Shown piece by piece: positions 21,601 to 33,463 of a stretch of DNA of 64,000 nucleotides; within the stretch, counting starts at the first letter, position 1, and every line of letters starts with the position of its first letter. The position numbers were made by a program, and so were the translations under genes. The notes under the pieces were generated by a model. The model had not been told where the DNA came from. It worked only from the letters and a program-made list of their open reading frames with translations, and made no database searches. Origin of the DNA: Chlorella sp. KRBP (lineage: Eukaryota > Chlorophyta > Trebouxiophyceae > Chlorellales > Chlorellaceae); assembly GCA_004335735.1 (NCBI GenBank), contig QAXK01000446.1, forward strand, positions 1 to 64,000, written 5' to 3'.

Positions 21601-24600
21601 CCCTCTCCGCCGCTGCCCACAGCCCGGGAGCTGTACTGCCTGCACCGCCTCGCCAGCAACGGCACCAGCGCCTCTGATGCCAGCGTCCCCAGTGGCCCGT
21701 CCAGCACCAGCCACTCCGGCTGGTCGCCTGATGAGGCTGTGGTCGGCGAGCCAGATGAGGCAACGCCTTGATCGCCACCAACGTTGGGGTGGCTCAACCA
21801 CCCTGGCAGATCGTCCCCGCCGCCCAGCGCACTCATCACGTTTCCTCGGTGCAGGCTCGGCGTGCCGGGCTGGCCATGCATGTGCCGGTGCAGGCTCATG
21901 GACGGCATTGGGTCGTTGCCGGAAGGCGGGAGAAGCAGCTGCAGCAGCGCCGCGTGCAGGTGCGACGCACCCTCACGCTCCCCGCTGCCTTTGCAGGCCG
22001 AAGGGCCGCAGATGGGCTGCGTGTCTGGGTATATGTGCAGGAGCTTGGGGCAGGCCAGGTCGTGGTGGCTGCGCTGCTCTGTAGGGTGGAGGGTGCCGGC
22101 GCCGCTGGCCGCTGCCACGAGCGCCTTCCACATAAGTGTCTTGCCGGAGCCAGGTGGGCCTACCAGCACGCAGGAGCCTGTTGCGCCCAGGGCAACGGCC
22201 AGGCGGCAGGCTTCTGATGCCAGTCGCTCCGTGTGCACGTGCGCCAGGGCGGGATGGATTTCCGCGGATGGCGCGGGTGCGTGAGCTGCAGGCGCGGCCA
22301 TCCCGCCGCTGATGGTCCGTGGCAGGCCGTGGCCGGGAGCGTGGATGCTGCAGGTGGGGCTGAGGCGGGATGCGATGTGGCCGGTGGCGGCGTTGGCGGC
22401 GGCGGTGATGCGGGCGTGCAGCACGGCGAGTGCTGGTGCGCCGGCGCAGGGCTGCGGTGGGGTGGCGAATGGGAGGAAAGCTGGGTCTTGTCCGCCGGCC
22501 TGGTTGCGGTCTGGCTGTGGGACGACGGGAGAGCGAGCGCGGGTGCTGGTGGCTTGCTCGACAAGTCGAGAGAGGAGCGGCTGGTCCTCCGGGGGGGCGC
22601 CGGACACCAGGACCACGCGGAGCGCCACTTCGACAGCGTCGAGGGCGCTGCCTGAAGAGAGCGAGCCGGCGTACGCGGCTGCTTGGGGCGCGTTCGTCTC
22701 AGCGAAGGAGGGTGCGGCGAGCAAGCAGCGGTGGGCGCTGGCGCGCTGTCGGATGACTTGCAGCATCGCCTTGACGTGCACGAGGGTCAGCGCGTACTGG
22801 CCGTGCCTGCGCACACCGGAAGGTGGAAGGCGAACACGCTCGTCAGCGTCGTGTGGCTTGAACGTGGCCACAGCCGCTGCAGCAGGCAGCACCGAAAGCG
22901 ACGCACATGTCGGGGAGCTGCATCGCAGCCAGGCGGAAGCAGCACTCGGCGGCGCGAGCAGCGTCGATTGAGTCCCGCAGGCCCTGGCAGCGCAGGCCGG
23001 CCTCCAGTACAAGCGCGGTGTCCGGGGCGGCCAGGCGAATGGTGCGAGCCACACGGCGGAGCTCCTCTCCGAGCTGGCTGGCTTGGGGCGTCTCCTCCTC
23101 CTGCACGCATGTTCGCCAACGATGTGGGCGCGAGGTGGCTGACAGTGCGGCAGCAAGGCGTTCGGCAGCAGCAGCGGAAGCCATCCGCTCACCATCCAGG
23201 TGTTGAAGGCCTGGGGCACCAGCGCGTCCCCCACCATCGCCACGAATATTGAGGCCGGCACCGGCGTGTCGGGGCCCGTGCCTTTTGCCCAAGGCGACGG
23301 CACGTGCACCTCCTCGCAGCGCTCGCGCTCGTTCTGCCGTCCGGCGGGCAGGTGCACGGTCACGAGCCCGTTGAAGTATGACGACCAGATCGCGCGGAGC
23401 TGCGCACCGACCAAGGAAAGGACTTCGAGGCCCAAGCGCTCCAGGCCTTGGAGGCACAGCCAGCTGTCGCTTTGCAGCGCGCCTTGGAGCACCCTGCGGA
23501 AGCGTGCGAGACGGGCACGACAACGCGATTTGCCAGTCCTGACCTCGTTCGACCTGGGTGCTGCAGCTGCCGTGGTGCTGTCGAGAGGCGTCGAGAGCCG
23601 CGGTGCCGCACCTGGCGCAGCTGGCGGGCGTGCTGTCCGCCGCCAGATCCCAGGCCACGCAGTGCTTGCCCAGCAACCTCGCCAACGCCTCCACATACGA
23701 CTGGCCGTGCGCCTGCATGTTTGCGGTGGGCGAAAACACAGGACAGGTTGATCAGCACCACACTGGAGCCGTCGCCAGGCACCTAACAGGGCGGACGTGA
23801 TGCCACGCACGTGTGCTGCGGGCAGGGAGAGGTGGACGATGGGCGATGTCTGCAGCGCGTTGACGGCGGCCATGAGGTGTGGCGTGGAGATGGGCAGCAG
23901 CTCAGCCTCCGAGGCCAGGCTGTGGCCCTGGTACTCCCATCCATACGTCAGGCGCGTCTGCAGGTGCAACAGCGATTGGGGCACATCAGGGTCTAGCATG
24001 AGCATGAGGCTGGAGAATGTGGGACCTGAGTGCCAGCCAATAGCTCCATTTGGTGGCATTTACCTGTGCGAATGCGATGTAGAGCAGCTGGTAATCGGGG
24101 TCCCAGTAGTGCCGCACGTGCCGCACCCACTCCCAGCACTCTGGGGTGGCCGAGTCTGATGCCACCAGGCCCTCCACCACCTGAGGCAGAACCAGCACGC
24201 ACCAGCAGCACACAGATATTTGCCTCAGCCACAGCACTGGGACAGAGACACCGTAATAGTGTGTGCCTGCAGACCTTCCACTTCAGGTGGCAGCATACCG
24301 CACCTGTCGGTGCGACACGCCGGCGGCGATGAGCGCCCGCAGCGCGTGCACCCCCGCCACGTGCTGCCCGTCCAACGCCGCCACCTCCACCCCTGCCCCA
24401 CCACCGCCGTGCGACCCGCTGTCGCCGCGCGGCGTGGACCCAGGCGACTCGTCCGAGCGGCCCGCGGCAGCGGCAGCGGAGGAAGCGGCGGCCAGCGTGC
24501 CGCGCAGCTGCTGCGCCAGGCCTTCGAGTCGCAGCACCATTTGGTCGAGCAGGTTTCGTAGCGCCATGCGCTCGCCGTCGGCCACACGCGCCAGGGCGGT

Positions 24601-27600
24601 GCTCACGGTCTGGGTCCACACGACTGAGTCGACCAGGACCATGACCTGGCTGGGGAAGGAGGACACCCACACGTCCGCCTGTGGCCACGCACGGCACGGC
24701 CACATGCACACACTTTTTGGCTCGGTATCCAAGCAGACAGCTTCGCTCAGCAGTGCCGACGACCATCCAGCACACGTCTACCTTGATCGTGCAGGTACCC
24801 GAACCCTGAGACCTTGGCCTCGACCTCGACTCACCGCCATGTGCCCGCATGCCTGCATGCACTGCACCAGGTGCGCCCTCAGGCTGGTCTTGAGCGCCCC
24901 CTCCAGCTCCCCCAGCAAGCGGCTCAGCGCCATGCCTCCAGGCGCGTGCAGCTCAGCGGCCAGCTCCATGGTGTCGCCGTGCGCGCCCGTCACGGCCACC
25001 ACGCTCTGCGCCGGCCGCTCGCCAAAGGTGCCAAACGCCACCACAGGGGAGGTGGGCGCGACGAACGAAGAGCCGGTGCGGCCGCCGTCCGCTATGGGGG
25101 GGCCATCGCCCTGCGTGCATGTGTGGCGGATGGGGCAGGCCTTGTTAGTCGGCACACCTTGTGCGGTGCATGCGGGCAGGTTGGGTGCCCCTAGGGTGGG
25201 CGAGTGTGGGTCTGCAGCTGGGTGGTGCAGGCTAGAGGCCACCGACAGTGGCATGGCAGGCGAGAGCACAGTATGAGCACTGCCAGCCCCGCACCTCATC
25301 CTCATCCGCCCGCGCGCCATCATGCTCGTCCACGTGCAGGCGCCTGAGCCCCGAGAAGCACGAAGCCAGCAGCTCCTGCGGCAGGGCTGCCAGGTCGCGC
25401 TGCGCCGCCACCACGCCCTCGAGGAGAACGGGGTCGGGCACAAAGACGGTGCGCGGGTAGGCGGCACGCACGGCCGCCAGGATGGGACTTGACACCATGC
25501 GCCGCACCTGCAGGGCAACAGTGTCCATCCAGAGGATTCAGGCTAGGGTTAGGGTTGGGTTAGCCGACACAGCACTGCATGGGCACTTCGCGTCAGTCAT
25601 GCAGCAGATAAGCGACGCTGGTGTTGAGCACGCAGGCGAGCACAGCACAGCACAGCACAGCACAGGCATCCGGCAGCGGGTGGACATACGGTGCATGTGG
25701 TGGCACCTACCTCGGTCATGGCCTCATGCAGCGACATGAGCTCTGGCATGATGTGTGGCAGGTAGAGCAGTCCCGGCGTCTCGTGCGCGCTCAGCGTGTA
25801 CTTGCGCCAGACGCCCAGCAGCGGGTCGTGCGCCGTCATGGCGGAGGGCACGGCCGCCTGAGCTTCTGGGCTGCAGAGCAGGGCCGACAGGAAGCTCCAC
25901 AGCTCCTGGCACGACAGCGCAGCCTGCGGGCAGAATGGTGGTAGCACAACCAAGAAGGATGTGGTTGATGGGTTGTCTGGGTATGCGCTTGGGCGGAGAG
26001 TGCTGTGCCAATGTTGCAGCTGGCCAGAAACCTGAGGTCAGGTGCTGGGTGCGAGAGCTTCCAAGGGCGCTCACCGTGGTGACGCTGAGGACCTGGGCCA
26101 GCAGCTGCTCGACAGTCTCGTACTCGTGCATGATGCCGGCCCAGCTGGGAGAGGAGCGCACTGCCTCGAGCATCCCTTGGAGCTCGCTCAGCTCCTCCAT
26201 CACCTGCATGCAGCACGAGCGCAGCACCGTGGTGCGTGCTCGGCGCAGGGTGCCTCGGACCAGCTGCGGCTCGAGGATGTGGGAGCGCGGCGGGAAAGCA
26301 GAAAAGCGGCTCACCTCGCGACTGTTGACGATGACGAAGGCGCCGGCGAAGCGCTGCGGAGCGAACTGCAGCTCGGCGGCGGACAGCCGCTCGTGGATCT
26401 CGCCCAGGCGCATCACCAGCGCGTGCTCCGCGTGCGCCACCTCCACCGCGCGGTGCACCAGCGCGCGCGTCTCCTCGCTCTCCGTGCAGCGCGACAGCAG
26501 CTGCGCGAGCGTCGTGCCCGTCGCAGCCACCGACGTGGCCCCGCCCGTGCCGGTCGAGGCGGGAGCCGCGGCTTGGGAGGCGACGGTGGTCGCGGTGGAG
26601 AGCTGCGGCGTGAGGCTGCTCTCCACGCGGATGAGGGCGGCGCGAGGGGACACGACCGAGCCTGCTGTAACGGCGCTGATGCCAGGAGCCTGCTGCGGCT
26701 CCCCGGCTGGCACAGGGTAGCGTTCCATGAGCTGCAGCTGACCCGGTTGAGGCGCTGGCGTGTTGGTGCACGTCTGCGCAGGCATACAGGGCATACAGGC
26801 GGGGTCGGATCCGAGGCCGGCAAGCTCGTCAAGTGGTCGGTCACCCTGGCCGCGCTGGACAGTGCAGCCCCCCACGCAGGTGTACTCACGTGTAACCAGG
26901 TGAGGAGGATGTTGACGTGCCGGGGATTGATGGCGGGGTGAGCAAACAGCTCGGCAATAGTGAGCATGTCGTGCCACGCCTGGACCTGCGCACAGTGCAG
27001 TGGAGGCAGGCACAGAACACGGGTTTCGAAGTGCACAGCCAAGCTCAGCCAGCGCCATGATCGCCAGGCAAGGCGGGTATATCAGTAGAGGCAGCAACAC
27101 ACCACAAGAGAGTAGTGTGCGCCCAGCTTGGCTTCCTGGGGCGTCGCCGTGGATGTGCTCGCCACGTCGTCGTTGATGTGAGAGCTCTGCAACAGACAGA
27201 TTGCAGGAGAACGACATTGGTGATGAGGAACGCTAACGTGTGTTGGCTGCCAGCCACAACAAACTGAAGCTCTAGCTAAAGAGGAGATGAGACTTGTCCT
27301 GAGCGCGAACAGCGTGTGCTCACCGTGATGGCCACCACCTCGACCTCGAGTCCCTTGAGCGCCTCCCTGACCGTCATGAGCAGCCCTGCCGTGATGCGGC
27401 TGGCGGCGGGCAGCGCGTACAGCCGGTCCAGGGTCTGCTCCCACCGGACCAGCACGTTCCACAGCCGCCGGCGCGCCTCCACGAGGCCACGGGCCACGTC
27501 CACCAGCCGCTCCACGTTGGTAAGGATCTGCCGGCACGCAGGAGCAGAGCAAGGTATGCAACAACGACATTCAGTCAGCCAGGCTGCGGCATGCACGGCA

Positions 27601-30600
27601 GACCAGCAGCCCCCATGGAGAAGCAAGCTGGATCAGCCTGGGGCAAGTTCAACGCACTTGAGTGATGGACGGGTGGCTGAGCAGCTTGGCCCAGGACTGG
27701 CACCTTGCGCTCTGGGACAGCAGGTCCCGCATCTGGTCGTCCAGCGCGTCCAGCTGCGCAAACACCTCTGTGCGCTTGCTCGACAGGTTGGCCGGCGCGC
27801 CCAGGCGCAGCGCCGTGAGCAGCTGCAAGAGGTCCGACTCCATCTGCAGCAGGTTGTTCTTGAGGTGGTTGGTCATGAGCGCGGACGAGTGCTGGAAGAA
27901 GTCGGCGGCGGCGGCGGACTCGTCCATGTATCGCACCACCTCGGATTGGACCTGCGCCAGGGCAGAGCAGAGCGGGCAGCACAGTGCATAAGTGGGTCAT
28001 CTGATGCCAGCAGCGTGTGCCCACGCCCGATGCAGCAGGCAGCGATGGCAACAGCCAGTCCTTGCGTCTACATGCATCAGCCAGGTTGCACCGAGGAGGG
28101 CGCACCTGTTTCCACATGAGGTGCACCGGTCGCGCCTCGCGCACGCTGATCGTGACCTGCGGCAGCGCCACTGTGCCGTCGTCCGGCGTGCCCGGCCGTG
28201 TGGTGCTGCGAGACGGCGCGTCCGCCTTGGGCACGGCCTGCACGCACACGTTGCGGCAGTGGAGGTGAGCACGCACTGTCAGTACCCACAGACTCCGCCG
28301 CTCTTGGATGTGCGTTCGCAGCATACCAGCATACCAACGGGCAACCAACTCACCGCCATGATGGTCTGGTAGAGCTGCCCCAGGTGCTCCTGCTGCTGCT
28401 TGACCCTCTGCCGCTTGAAACTGGACTCGTCCAGGTGCGGCCACACGAGCTCCATGTACGCGACAAACTCCGGCAGCTCCGACGGGCGGTTGCGCAGCCT
28501 GTCGATGTAGCGGCTGAGCCGCGCCAGCAGGTCCTTCTGCAGCCCGACCATGAGCCCCGTCAGGCCCGACACCATGCTGCTGTACACGTTGATGATTGGC
28601 GGGAGCAGCCCGTCGCGTGCGCCGAGCAGGTCGAAGTGCACGAGGCCGAACACGGACGAGGTGCCGCTCTTGGCGAGGCTCTCCATCAGGCCACGCACGA
28701 GCTGCAGGTCGGCGTGGAGCTTGTCGGGCGGGTGCTTTGCCGCCTGGTAGGCCGCGTTGTCGTAAGAGCACACCAGCGCCCACTCGAGCTTGCGCGAGAC
28801 GAAGGGCTCCAACGCCGTGTGGGTGACCACGGCGAAGTACTGCCGCACCACGCGGTCCTCGAGCTGCTCCTGCAGGCGCTGCACGTGCAGCATGTTGCGG
28901 AGCTGCTCGAGCACAAGCCCGGTGCGCCCGCCGGCCATCGACGCGGCGGCGTGCTCCGCGCCGGACGCGGCCATCGCGGCCGCGCGCTGCGTGGCCTGCG
29001 CGTTGGCGGTGGACCCCGTGCCCTTGCGGGGCATGCGGAGGATCGCGGCGGCTGCGGCCGTGTTGCCGAAGAGCTGGTGGGTGAGGTCTCGGACGTCGGG
29101 GTGGTTGGTCACGCCGAGCGACGCCTGCGCCGCCACCGCGAGCGTGTCGCGGACCACATCGAGCACCAGGTCCACGACCTGCTCGCACGGCGGGCTGAAG
29201 GACACGGGCGAGGGCACCGATCTGAACCGATCCGTGTCGCTGTGTTGGAGCTCGCCGGAAGCGCCGCTGGCGCCGCGGTCGTGCGGCAGGCTGTGGCTGC
29301 TGCTGGTGAACCTGTCGATTCCCTGGGAGGCGGGCCGGTGCAGGACAGACTCGGCCAGCGCCTTGTCGTAAGGCGTGACCATGGCCTGGATGGTGAAGAG
29401 CCCGTTGCGGCGAGGCTGGAAGAGCTGCGGTGAGAATGCGGCAGGGCGCACAGGCAAGATGGTCAGTCGGCGGCGAATCACGGCAGCGCGTGGCTCCCGC
29501 AGGCACGCGCAGCAAGCACAGGAGGCGTACCTGGTGGCAAGCGAGCGCTAGGGCCAGCCGCGCCAGGTCGTACATAGCCGTGATGACCAGAGCGTCGGTG
29601 AGGCCAAGGAAGGCCTGCATCTGGTCCCGCTCCGCCAGCGCCTCGGTCATGCGCTGGAGACGTTCCGCCTCTGCCTCGTTGGCGAAGTGAGGAGACCCGT
29701 GCTGCCACGTCTCACGCCCTGCAAACGCTTGCACACATTCCCAGCGTGAAGGTAATGCCTGATGCCCCCATGCACGCCCACACACAACATCCCGCTGCAG
29801 GTCCTGCAGGGTACACCGCACGGCGCACGCACCTGACACGTGCACGAAGCGCTTCTCAAACGCCTGCTTGCGGGTGAGCGGCGCCAGTGCCGCTGTGGCG
29901 TTGCGCACGCGGGTGGCCACCGCCTGTCCCACGCCACGCACTTGGTCCACCACGTACAGCGTCATGTGCGTCAGCGCGTCCTGCACCTGGGCCTGCACGC
30001 CACCACCACGATACAGCACGCACAGCATGAGCCCCTGGATACGCCGCTGCACAGGGAGGTGCAGTGCTCCGCACGGCTCACAGCCCAAACAACCGCCTGA
30101 GCTGACTGCATCTAACGCCAACAGCAACACCAAAACTTACCTTGGCCTGCGACCGCTGCTGCTTGAACTGCTCGAGCGTGCACAGCTCCAGCAGGCTGCT
30201 GCTAATGGTGCCAAGCTGCACAGCCAGGCCGCCCTGCGGCAGCTCCTCCCTAGGGAGCAGCAGGCTGTGCTCCGGGGCCACAGTCGCCCCCGTCATGCTG
30301 TCCGTGCCCCGCCCGCCCCGCTTGCGCCGCAGCGACCCATCCCGCTTGCCGGGCATGCCACCAGTCGCGATCGCCTGCTGCATGTCGCTCAGGCGCATCA
30401 GAGTTGGGCCACCGGACGCAGCGCCCTGCTGCCCGCCCTGCGCGCCGCTGCCGCTGCTGTTGCGCGCCGACCCACCCGCCGCCTTGCCGTCGGCAGGCAC
30501 GCCCGCCGTCACGCCACGGTGCGACCCGGGCCGCGATGCCGACGCCCCCACCACCTGCCGGTTGCTGCCTTGCTTCTCCAGCCCACCAGGGGCCCCGGCG

Positions 30601-33232
30601 CCAAACATACCAGACGGCTGCTTGGCAATCGGGGCCGCAGCAGCCAGCGCCGACACGCGTGACAGCAACGCGTCAGGTGCGGCGGACGCGCCATGACCGA
30701 GCGCCTCGGTGTGCCCACTGTCCTCGTCTTCGTCGTCGTCATCACCAACGTCGTCGTCGTCTCCCTTGGGTGTGTACAGGTCGGGGTTGCTGTGCACCCA
30801 CGTGACGGTGCCGTCGGGCAGTGTGCGGCGCTTCCACGAGCCAGCGGGGTCGTGCGTGGCGGCCAGCGTCATGCGGCGGATGGCGAGCAGAGCGGGGCCA
30901 AAGGTGGGGGAGAGCATGAGCAGGGAGCGGGTCAGGGCGCGCTGCCGCTTCTCAAACAGCATGCTGCGGACCGTGGCGTGCCACTTACGGAACGCCTGCA
31001 GGGCACACACAAACGGATGCAAACATGGACACACACACACACACAGTTTGCGCAGTGTGGTGGGTTGGCCCTCTGGCAACGTGGCACAGCGGCTGTGCTG
31101 GCAGCAGCGGGCTGGTGCCACAGTGGCGGATGGATTGCGCCAACTGCTTGCTGGAACTGCATATGCCCCAGGCCTGCCGCAGATGTAGAGCTCAGCACAT
31201 ACGCAGCTCACCTTAAAGAGCTCGTGCTTGCCAAACAACACCAGCTTCTTGAGCACTGCGTACAGCTCGGCGTCGCGTATCCACTCGTGGTGCGGCACCA
31301 GCTCGTACGCCACGCCGCCCCACATGTGTGTGACGCCCGACTGGGTGATGAGGAAGAAGAAGGAACGGTCCACGGCCTCGGGCGGGACCACCAGCAGGTC
31401 GTAGGGGTTGTATGCCTGGTGAGGAGGCAAGCAAGCAGGTGCAGCAGGGAAGAGTCAGGACCAGGCAGAAAGAGCCCGGACCAGGCTAGAACATGCATGA
31501 ACACGCAGGGCCGGCAGTCAGTGTGTGTTGCTGCCTTCCTGCCCTGCTCTCCACAGGCGCATGTCCGCATTGGCCCATACCACAGGCCGTGCACACCACC
31601 AGCACACGCACAGTGGAGGCTGGGTTGAGCCCGCAGAAGATGATGAGCCCCGGCTTGGCCGCGCTGCTGGAGAAGAGCTTGACCGCGTCCAGCCCGGTGC
31701 GCACGCCCAGCGGCACATCAAAGTTGTACGCCTCCTCCTGCGAGAACGCGCTCCACGTGCGCAGCAGCGCCTCTGCGGCGGTGCGCCCGGTGACGGCGCC
31801 GCCCATCCAGGCGGTGGAGGTGACGCCCATGGGTGGCACGGGCAGCACGCCAGAGGTGGCCGAGTGGTAGGGCAGCTTGTGCAGCGCCGGGGAGCTGGAG
31901 GTGAAGAAGGAGCGGTCGGGCAGGCGCTGCGTGGCGGGCAAGCTGAGCGCGCCTAGCAGGGCGGCGGAGGAGGGCGGCAGTTGGCCCGCTGGCATCCGGA
32001 GATCTGCAGTTGCGGCAACCACACCGTTGCAGGGTGGGTGAGGGACCTGAGGAGCTGAGGTGCTGGTGCAGGCGTGGCAGCGGCTGTAGGATGGATGTGA
32101 GTGTCAACAAGCGTACCTGTGAGGAGGGCGGCTGTGAGGCTGGGTCCGGGCGCCCGTGGCGGCAAGGCGTAATCTGCGCGTGTACACCACCCACACCTAT
32201 TCCCGTTGAAGTCACAGCTGCCCCAACAGCTTCCTAATGTGAGCTGACTGCACGGCAGCACGCACCCAGTGCTGCACCCAGCATGGTCGCCGCTGAGAAG
32301 TTGGGCGCCACGGTCTCTGCAGGCACAAGCACGCACCACCACGCCATACCAGGTCAGTGTGTGGAGTGTTCGCACCCCCCACTGCATGCGTGGTGCATCT
32401 GCTCAGCAGCGCATGCCGGCCAGCACTCACTCCCGCCGCGGTTGATGCCCGTGCGGAACTGCAGCGTCCGCTGCTTGATGGGCGACAGGTCCTTGCTGCT
32501 CTTGTGCGTGGTGGACCCCAGCAGCACGCTACCCTTGCCCGCCGGACCCAGCACGCTGTGCGCTATGCTGCTGCCTGTGCTGGTGAAGACCGGCGGATTC
32601 TCCTGCAGGAAGGCTGCGATCTGGAGGTGCGGCGGGGTGAGGAAGGGCATGCGCAGCTGCTGACCTGGGAGCAGCTCCACCGGCTGCGCCTCCTTGGCAC
32701 CAGTGTCCACACCACCGCCGCTGCCCCCTGCTGACCCTTTGCTTTGGGCCCCGCCGGACGTGCGGCGCAGGGCGGCGCGAGCTGCTGCCTCCTCTGCCTC
32801 ATCGCCTGGCTGCGCAATCAGGCCCCCTGGTGCATCTGTAAGGGAGGACAGTGGCGGCTGCGGTGCTGGTGGCCCGCTCTGGGAGTGCTGATGTGGCAGC
32901 GGCGAGGGTGCCATGGGCAGCGCTGGCACGGCCGACGGCACCGCGTGTCGCGCTGTGCGGGGCAGCGTTGCCCCGGCGCCCTGCAGCCCCTGCTTGTGCA
33001 ACCACAGCAAGCAGCACCACTGGCATGGCTGCACACGCACTGCACGCTTGTGCTGCGAGATGCGTGGACCTTAGACCTGGGGAGACCTGCCGGACATGCC
33101 GCTGCCGTGCGGGCCGACATCACACGATGGCGCGGGGCAGCGCTTGCGCACCTGGGCGGTGATGGAGAGGCCTGCATCCGCTGCATCTCCCTCCGCTGTT
33201 GCAACCTCGCGCGCGCGCGTCGCTTTGGTCAT
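7861..33232 (-). CDS. Divergent dynein heavy chain with degenerate ATPase sites (pseudo-motor)
   Basis: A giant minus-strand gene of about 25 kb with dozens of short introns. First exons: 33152-33232 (start MTKATRARE), 32431-32989, 31612-32003, 31212-31415 and 30141-30995, joined in consistent phase. In order the protein has an axonemal-type tail (AYNPYDLLVVPPEAVDR, then GVTHMWGG), a linker (AYPRTVFVPDPVLLEG), AAA1 (TRLTYGWEYQGHS), AAA2, AAA3, AAA4, a stalk with microtubule-binding region (FNIVQVAQQSKAAKPLCWW), AAA5, AAA6 (QAGQWLLLLNCHVALERD) and a C-terminal domain (GLRVTGLVMRDGSLQP) ending EMMMGPLG. Active dyneins need the AAA1 Walker motifs; here both are lost, and AAA3 and AAA4 are damaged. 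It may be an inactive axonemal dynein, or related to the divergent dynein-like protein DNHD1. The dynein identity is firm; the exact class is not. Confidence 0.85.
9592..9656 (-). repeat. CAG/CAA run encoding polyglutamine in the dynein-like C-terminal region
   Basis: CTG/TTG repeats on the plus strand read as glutamine codons on the minus strand within an open exon; mixed CAG and CAA codons keep the run coding. A second glutamine-rich run lies at 9782-9833 (QQQQQEKQEKQDKQQQ). Both sit in a low-complexity insert between AAA6 and the terminal dynein domain. Confidence 0.85.
10798..11620 (-). other. Dynein AAA6 region
   Basis: This part of the dynein-like gene reads GAFTWPQLRQALEQALQAG, then QWLLLLNCHVALERDMLSL, then VVFRLFLALPHAALPQL. 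It matches the AAA6 strand-helix order of dyneins, where a Gly-Gln-Trp followed by an Asn-Cys-His is typical. The Gly-Gln-Trp and Asn-Cys-His are kept although the surroundings diverge. Confidence 0.75.
13536..13573 (-). repeat. 19-base tandem repeat in a dynein-like intron
   Basis: Two adjacent copies of CACGTGGGTGCGGCCGGAG, inside the intron that separates two AAA5 exons. Probably neutral. Confidence 0.85.
14540..16270 (-). other. Dynein stalk coiled coil and microtubule-binding region
   Basis: Read on the minus strand, a first coiled coil (ETRREQLGELERKLEVLEQ and onward) leads to PPERVRLVMMAVTALF, PPDWRSAQRLL, and LSRIVSEPEFNIVQVAQQS followed by KAAKPLCWW. A return coiled coil follows (KIAEAEQRLEQASKYVHEL). 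This follows the dynein order closely: the PP-x-x-V-x-LVM helix, the PDW-x-x-A-x-x-LL helix and the SKAA-x-x-LC motif before the second coil. The filament-binding part is therefore much better preserved than the ATPase sites. Confidence 0.8.
18097..18120 (-). other. Degenerate AAA4 P-loop position
   Basis: Dynein AAA4 normally reads GVGGSGKQSL at this point, after a HALLV-type strand. Here the strand is kept (HHVLL) but is followed by SGSDCAAM and then LHLAQLAVLDAGHQL. Both the glycine pattern and the lysine are gone. The matching Walker B position (CVCLVIGEVAAADEA, near 17720-17760) also lacks the usual aspartate. Confidence 0.75.
20336..20362 (-). other. AAA3 P-loop with lysine replaced
   Basis: The site reads GGQGSGRRT after ARPLLL. 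It aligns with GPTGTGKS/T of dynein AAA3, with arginine in place of the Walker lysine. The AAA3 Walker B region reads HVLVLVEDLHVAVQEESG where active dyneins have V-x-DDLNMP. Nucleotide binding may be weak or lost. Confidence 0.75.
22137..22160 (-). other. Intact AAA2 Walker A motif
   Basis: The only textbook P-loop in this dynein-like gene, GPPGSGKT, preceded by GATGSCVLV. Its partner Walker B reads EWLVLDGPLGTL near 21690, matching the dynein AAA2 W-x-x-x-DGP pattern. In active dyneins AAA2 binds ATP structurally and does not hydrolyse it. Confidence 0.85.
23436..23957 (-). other. AAA1 with Walker A and Walker B lost
   Basis: Exon 23811-23957 opens with TRLTYGWEYQGHS, the normal start of dynein AAA1, and ends HLSLPAAH at a GTGCGT donor. 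The next exon starts at 23712 with AHGQSYVEALARLLGKHCV, in the same phase. The joined segment LPAAHAHG stands where active dyneins have GPAGTGKT. The Walker B segment, FDEFNR in active dyneins, is LQGLER (23436-23453), followed by the well-kept LGLEVLSLVGAQL. Both catalytic motifs are absent although the flanks align well. Confidence 0.8.
25543..25563 (+). repeat. Short interstitial telomere-like repeat
   Basis: The stretch CTAGGGTTAGGGTTGGGTTAG lies in a dynein-like intron and holds about three TTAGGG-type units. It is too short to be a telomere; it could be a chance or repair-derived insertion. Confidence 0.4.
25641..25665 (+). repeat. (CACAG)5 microsatellite
   Basis: Five perfect CACAG units in an intron of the dynein-like gene, close to the telomere-like stretch. 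Confidence 0.9.
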
Positions 33233-33463
33233 TGCTGTGGAGCGAGCTCACGCGCGCATTCCCCGTTCAATACGGGAAACATCGCCCGCTAAACTCATGC
33301 CAGACGACGCCATGCTACGAGCTATAGCGTGCTCGCTGCACAAGCTGCTTTTTGCAAGACCCTCATTTGCCCGCAATATGGCAAAGCGACAAAAGGAGCA
33401 GGGAGCTGCTGGAGCGGCACCACAGCGAGGTGCAGCAGCGTGCAGGCGACTCTCTACAGGAGG
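33233..33463. promoter_or_regulatory. Divergent promoter between dynein-like gene and small membrane-protein gene
   Basis: 231 bases separate the two proposed start codons, which point away from each other, so both promoters must lie here or overlap the 5' UTRs. No TATA box is evident. Confidence 0.4.

Noticed and set aside
28198..29433. 411-residue plus-strand frame
   Set aside because: Opposite-strand shadow of a dynein tail exon; composition (VRVHEL-type repeats, many His and Arg) is typical of antisense reading.
27575..30133. 852-residue minus-strand frame proposed as one exon
   Set aside because: Long parts are low-complexity Arg/Ala frames antiphase to the true dynein tail exons, which are interrupted by clear GTGCGT...GCAG introns.
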